Assembly: GCA_015231755.1 (NCBI GenBank)
Contig: JADGAZ010000001.1
Coordinates: 124,001-188,000, forward strand
Reading direction: 5' to 3'
DNA length: 64,000 nucleotides
DNA from: Magnetococcales bacterium
GTDB lineage: Bacteria; Pseudomonadota; Magnetococcia; Magnetococcales; Magnetaquicoccaceae
This document shows, in pieces, positions 60,563 to 64,000 of this stretch (the first letter of the stretch is position 1; the number at the start of each line of letters is the position of its first letter). A program made the position numbers and the translations under genes. The notes below the pieces were generated by a model. It worked only from the letters and a program-made list of their open reading frames with translations, did no database searches and had not been told where the DNA came from.

Positions 60563-60821
60563 ATCAGATTACAAAAGGTATATAATCCGTTTCCATTGGT
60601 CATCACGCAGTCACATCGATCCATAGCATCACCTCCTGCGAGACAGGATGGGGATCAAATTATTGAATGTCGACATACTCTGGTGCTTTTTTTAAGGTGA
60701 AACGGGCCAATGCACGGTTTGACGCGGGGGATGCAGGTCTGATACACTTGGTTACAGGAGCGGTATGGGTTGATTCGGGGCATGGCCTGCCTCTTTCATG
60801 GACCGATGGTGGGAGAGATCG
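60563..60821. other. Right boundary of the glycan island
   Basis: GC content and codon pattern return to host-like here. No gene is supported. A GGGAGAGA site lies directly before the GGDEF-EAL gene, and no clear promoter hexamers were found. Confidence 0.4.
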
Positions 60822-63407
60822 ATGCGTGGTGTACGCAGAATGCGACTTCTGGTCGCTTTTGGTCTGCTCTCCTTCATGATCATGGTGGGCCTTGTCGGTT
60901 TGTGGCATCGGCAGGCCATGATCGCTCAACTGCTCGCCCAGGGTCAAACCGGTCTCACACTCCTCTCCCGCGTCGTGGTTTCCGACCTCGGACCGGACCT
61001 CTCCGCGCTCCTGGCCACCCCTTTGGAGCGTGAGGCCACTGTGGAGCCTCCGCCCGAATTCTCCAGACTCGACACGCGGCTCGCCCCCCATCTGCGCGCA
61101 TACGCCATTTCCCATGTCACCGTTTTCAATCTTCGGGGTGAGGTGCTGTTTTCCACCGACTACCGGTACGCGGTCGGTCAGGATCACTCCGGCGACGAGG
61201 CGGTCAAGGCGGCTCTCGCCGGACGCATCACCACCGCGCTCGATGCCGGGGCGTCGGTCCTCGGTCTGGATGGGGGCACGACGGATCGTTTCCTGCTCAA
61301 GAGTCATCTGCCCCTGACCCGTGAGAGCGGATCGGCGGTCGAGGGGGTGTTCGAGTGGCATCAGGATGTGACCCCCTTCGTGGAGCGGATCCGGGTTTCG
61401 TTGTGGCAGGAGATGATCACGGTGGGTCTGTTCATGGCCCTGTTCGTGGGCCTGTTCAGCCTGGTGGTGCGGCGTCTGATGCGGCACATCCGTGCCCACG
61501 AACAGAACCGCTTGCAGTTCATGCAACAGATCCAGCAGGACAAATCCGAACTGGAACGACGTATTCAGGATCGCACCCGGGAGCTGACACGCACCAATCA
61601 GGCCCTCCAGATCGAAGTCCAGGTGCGGCGTCAGACCGAAGTCGAACTCTGTCTGGCCGCCAGCGTCTACCAGAATACCACCGAAGGGATCATGGTCATG
61701 GATCCCAAGGGGATCATCGAATCGGTCAATCCGGCATTTGTGGCCATCACCGGCTATTCGGAAGACGAGGCGATCCATCAGTCCATGAGTATGCTTTACT
61801 CCACCCAGCACGACGCCTCCTTCCATCGGCAGATCGAACAGCAACTCGCCGCCCACGGCTGCTGGCGGGGGGAGATGTGGAGTCAGCGCAAGAACGGGGC
61901 GATCTATCCGGAGTTCGCCAATATCAGCGCCATCCGGGACGGGGATGGGACGATCCGTCAATTCGTCAAGGTGTTCACCGATCTTTCCGGCATCCGCAGT
62001 TCGGAACAACAGCTTCATTTCCTGGTGCATCACGACTCCCTCACCGGACTGCCCAACCGCTTGCAGCTCAAAGACCGGATGCGGCAATCCTTCTCCTACG
62101 CGGTTCGGTTCAATCAGATCGTCGGGGTATTGTTTCTGGGCATCGACCGTTTCACGTTGATCAACGAGGCGGTGGGACGCAATATCGGGGATCGCATTTT
62201 GCGGGATGTGGCCTTGCGGTTGACCCAGTGTCTGCGGGATGAGGACTCTTTGGCCCGGGTGGGAGGTGACGAGTTTGTGGTGATCGCCACCGGTCTGCTG
62301 CAAGGAGGCAATGCCGGACGTATCGCCCGCAAACTCCTCGCCACCCTGAGCGAACCTTTTTTGGTGGAGCAGGAGCGTTATTATCTGTCCGCCAGCATCG
62401 GCATCACCCTGTTCCCCCTGGACGAAGGGGACGAGGACAGCCATCTCAAAAAAGCCGAGTCCGCCATGCGCCGCGCCAAGGAGCAGGGGGGCAACGCCAT
62501 CCAGTTTTTCACCAAGGAGATCGACGCGGTTTCATCCAAGCGTATGGCCATCGAGAATGGTTTGCGGCTGGCCCTGGAGCGCAAAGAACTTTTTTTGCAC
62601 TATCAGCCCCAAATCGATGTGGTCACCGGTCGTCTCATGGGGGTGGAGGCCCTGGTGCGCTGGAAGAGTCCCGAACTGGGATTGGTTTCGCCGGTCAATT
62701 TCATTCCCATCGCCGAAGAGAGCGATCTGATCGCCGCCATCGGGGAATGGGTGTTGCGGACCGCCTGTGAACAGAACATGCGCTGGCAGGAAGAGGGGTT
62801 CGCCCCCATTCGCATGGCGGTCAATCTGTCGGCGCGCCAGTTCCAGAATCCGGATTTGCCGGCGAGAATCACCCGGATCCTGAAAGATACCGGGATGGAT
62901 TCCCACTATCTGGAGCTGGAATTGACCGAAGGTATGTTCATGCGGGATATCGACGAAACCGTCTCTACCTTGCATACCCTCAAGTCCATGAATCTGCAAT
63001 TGTCCATCGACGATTTCGGCACCGGTTACTCTTCTTTGAGTTATCTGAAGCGTTTTCCCATTCACACCCTCAAGATCGACCGGGCGTTTGTGCGGGACAT
63101 CATCGCCGATCCCGATGACGCCGCCATTACCAAGACCATTGTTTCCATGGCCAAAAACCTGAATTTGCAGGTGGTGGCCGAAGGGGTGGCCGCCCCGGAT
63201 CAGTTGGAGTTTCTCCGTTCCTTGGGCTGCGATCTGGTGCAGGGATTTTTGTTCAGCCAGCCGGTTGCGCCGGAGGAGATCGCCTTGTATTTGGAAGAAG
63301 ATCGCATGTATGGCCAAAAACCCTCTTTTGCGCCCAGATTGCATTCCGGCGGCGCATCGGTGATTATTTTTCCGGAGGCAGTCAAACAACAAGAAGGGAT
63401 TGATTGA
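60822..63407 (+). CDS. Membrane GGDEF-EAL protein with PAS domain
   Basis: An 861-residue c-di-GMP enzyme. Two membrane helices (about residues 7-28 and 195-217) enclose a periplasmic sensor domain of the double Cache/CHASE type. A coiled linker, PAS (about 280-395), GGDEF (about 405-565) and EAL (about 575-835) follow. GGDEF is intact (RVGGDEF) with an RxxD inhibitory site (RDED) five residues earlier. EAL is intact (GVEALVRW), with NLSARQF, ELTEGMF, DDFGTGYSSL and KIDRAFV, so both synthesis and hydrolysis look possible. The ATG at 60822 has a GGGAGAGA site. It overlaps the chemoreceptor gene by one base. Confidence 0.92.
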   Translation: MRGVRRMRLLVAFGLLSFMIMVGLVGLWHRQAMIAQLLAQGQTGLTLLSRVVVSDLGPDLSALLATPLEREATVEPPPEFSRLDTRLAPHLRAYAISHVTVFNLRGEVLFSTDYRYAVGQDHSGDEAVKAALAGRITTALDAGASVLGLDGGTTDRFLLKSHLPLTRESGSAVEGVFEWHQDVTPFVERIRVSLWQEMITVGLFMALFVGLFSLVVRRLMRHIRAHEQNRLQFMQQIQQDKSELERRIQDRTRELTRTNQALQIEVQVRRQTEVELCLAASVYQNTTEGIMVMDPKGIIESVNPAFVAITGYSEDEAIHQSMSMLYSTQHDASFHRQIEQQLAAHGCWRGEMWSQRKNGAIYPEFANISAIRDGDGTIRQFVKVFTDLSGIRSSEQQLHFLVHHDSLTGLPNRLQLKDRMRQSFSYAVRFNQIVGVLFLGIDRFTLINEAVGRNIGDRILRDVALRLTQCLRDEDSLARVGGDEFVVIATGLLQGGNAGRIARKLLATLSEPFLVEQERYYLSASIGITLFPLDEGDEDSHLKKAESAMRRAKEQGGNAIQFFTKEIDAVSSKRMAIENGLRLALERKELFLHYQPQIDVVTGRLMGVEALVRWKSPELGLVSPVNFIPIAEESDLIAAIGEWVLRTACEQNMRWQEEGFAPIRMAVNLSARQFQNPDLPARITRILKDTGMDSHYLELELTEGMFMRDIDETVSTLHTLKSMNLQLSIDDFGTGYSSLSYLKRFPIHTLKIDRAFVRDIIADPDDAAITKTIVSMAKNLNLQVVAEGVAAPDQLEFLRSLGCDLVQGFLFSQPVAPEEIALYLEEDRMYGQKPSFAPRLHSGGASVIIFPEAVKQQEGID

Positions 63408-64000
63408 TGATCAATATGAGCTTTTTCCGGGATTTGCCGATTGGCCGCAAGCTGGGGATCGCGTTCGGGATCACCGGGCTGTTTTTTTTGAGTGTGGTCT
63501 GGCAATTTCACGACGCCCTGTTCGACTCCCTGGACTCTTATGAATTTCTGCAAAGCGAATACGGGGATCGCAAGGACCATTTTCTGAACATTCATCGGTA
63601 TCTCCTGGAAGCCCGGCGGGGCGAGAAGGATTTTCTGGCCCGCAAGGAGGTCAAGTATGTGGAGCGGGTGACCCACTATGTGGGCCTGGCCCAAAAGGAG
63701 GCCGAACAACTGAGCCGGTTGAAAGAGCCGGTGGGGGGCATGACCGGTGTGCAGATGGCCGAAAAGGTCCGGGGGCTGATCGGGCAGTATCATACGGCAT
63801 TCCTGGAAATCGTCGAAGCCTGGAAAATCCAGGGGTTGGATCCCGGATCCGGCTTGCAGGGACGGTTCCGCAAGTCTGCCCACGATATGGAAAAGATCCT
63901 CAACGATTTCGATCTGGATCAACTGGTGGTGGAACTCGGGGAGATGCGGCGCAATGAAAAGGATTTTGTGGTGCGGGGCAAGGCCAAATACGTCACCCAG
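63407..64000 (+). CDS. Chemoreceptor or sensor with HBM ligand-binding domain (5' part)
   Basis: The first 198 codons of a gene that continues past the window. A membrane helix (about residues 18-33: FGITGLFFLSVVWQFH) leads into a helical bimodular (HBM) periplasmic domain. Its two modules are visible as repeats: ARRGEKDFLARKEVKYVERV and RRNEKDFVVRGKAKYV. In known HBM chemoreceptors this domain binds small organic acids such as TCA intermediates. The output domain lies outside the window; methyl-accepting chemotaxis protein is most likely, histidine kinase possible. The start overlaps the upstream stop. Confidence 0.8.
   Translation, partial: MINMSFFRDLPIGRKLGIAFGITGLFFLSVVWQFHDALFDSLDSYEFLQSEYGDRKDHFLNIHRYLLEARRGEKDFLARKEVKYVERVTHYVGLAQKEAEQLSRLKEPVGGMTGVQMAEKVRGLIGQYHTAFLEIVEAWKIQGLDPGSGLQGRFRKSAHDMEKILNDFDLDQLVVELGEMRRNEKDFVVRGKAKYVTQ

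Noticed and set aside
1-64000. tRNA or rRNA genes
   Set aside because: I read the intergenic regions and saw no cloverleaf with a TTCGANNC loop or rRNA core sequence; a tRNAscan/Infernal run would be decisive.

Overview
The window is a GC-rich chromosomal segment (bases 1-51,000 and 60,800-64,000) from a Gram-negative proteobacterium. Evidence for this is HflK/HflC, a TatABC system, CcmI, a type II/IV secretion ATPase, an rpsP-rimM-trmD-rplS-rnhB operon, and many c-di-GMP and PilZ proteins. RNase J next to tatC and ftsK, together with the heavy two-component and c-di-GMP content, would fit a deep-branching alphaproteobacterial lineage such as the Magnetococcia. That placement is inference; no rRNA or magnetosome gene is present to settle it.

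Bases 1-10,520 carry mostly housekeeping genes on the + strand: the end of an HD-GYP phosphodiesterase, a two-domain rhodanese, ffh, an NhaD-type antiporter with a clear sigma-70-like promoter, hflKC with a DUF2065 protein, the yceD-rpmF-plsX-fabH lipid/ribosome cluster, and purU. Bases 10,520-20,340 hold two small orphan genes with sigma-54-like upstream elements, a CoA-transferase/GNAT fusion, a diguanylate cyclase with a periplasmic CxxCH haem motif, and a histidine kinase / NtrC-type regulator pair. They end in the most unusual element of the window: four tandem two-hairpin modules (19,982-20,330) with C-rich loops, stems that covary, and U-tracts, with no protein-coding gene inside.

Bases 20,340-46,230 are mostly on the - strand. 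They comprise the rpsP operon, rlmN and ndk; on the + strand a secreted protein and a PilZ protein; then the ccmI-tatABC-rnj-ftsK run, a Ktr/Trk potassium uptake pair, a large orphan TPR-like protein, a decayed HEPN/MNT toxin-antitoxin remnant, a CMD-Rieske fusion, a TAXI binding protein, a MORN protein with an integrase-like N-terminal region, and a GspE/PilB ATPase. Bases 46,380-50,957 contain an HPt protein coupled to a response-regulator/kinase fusion, a cold-shock protein, MsrB coupled to a Tat-type FecR lipoprotein, and two coupled PilZ proteins.

Bases 51,000-60,600 form a lower-GC surface-glycan island: an RfbH/ColD-like sugar 3-dehydratase homologue, a UDP-sugar dehydrogenase, two SDR epimerases and a GT10 fucosyltransferase-like enzyme. 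The genes are separated by relics of IS66-, IS481-, IS4- and probably IS1182-type elements. The GT10 gene sits between inverted copies of an IS4-type transposase end. After the island the host-like sequence resumes with a GGDEF-EAL protein and the start of an HBM-type chemoreceptor cut by the window end.

Functionally the window combines cell-envelope biogenesis and export (Ffh, Tat, HflKC, PlsX/FabH, Ktr, glycan island) with second-messenger signalling (HD-GYP, two GGDEF proteins, three PilZ proteins, three two-component proteins and a chemoreceptor). The Tat system is in the same window as one apparent Tat client, the FecR-like lipoprotein.
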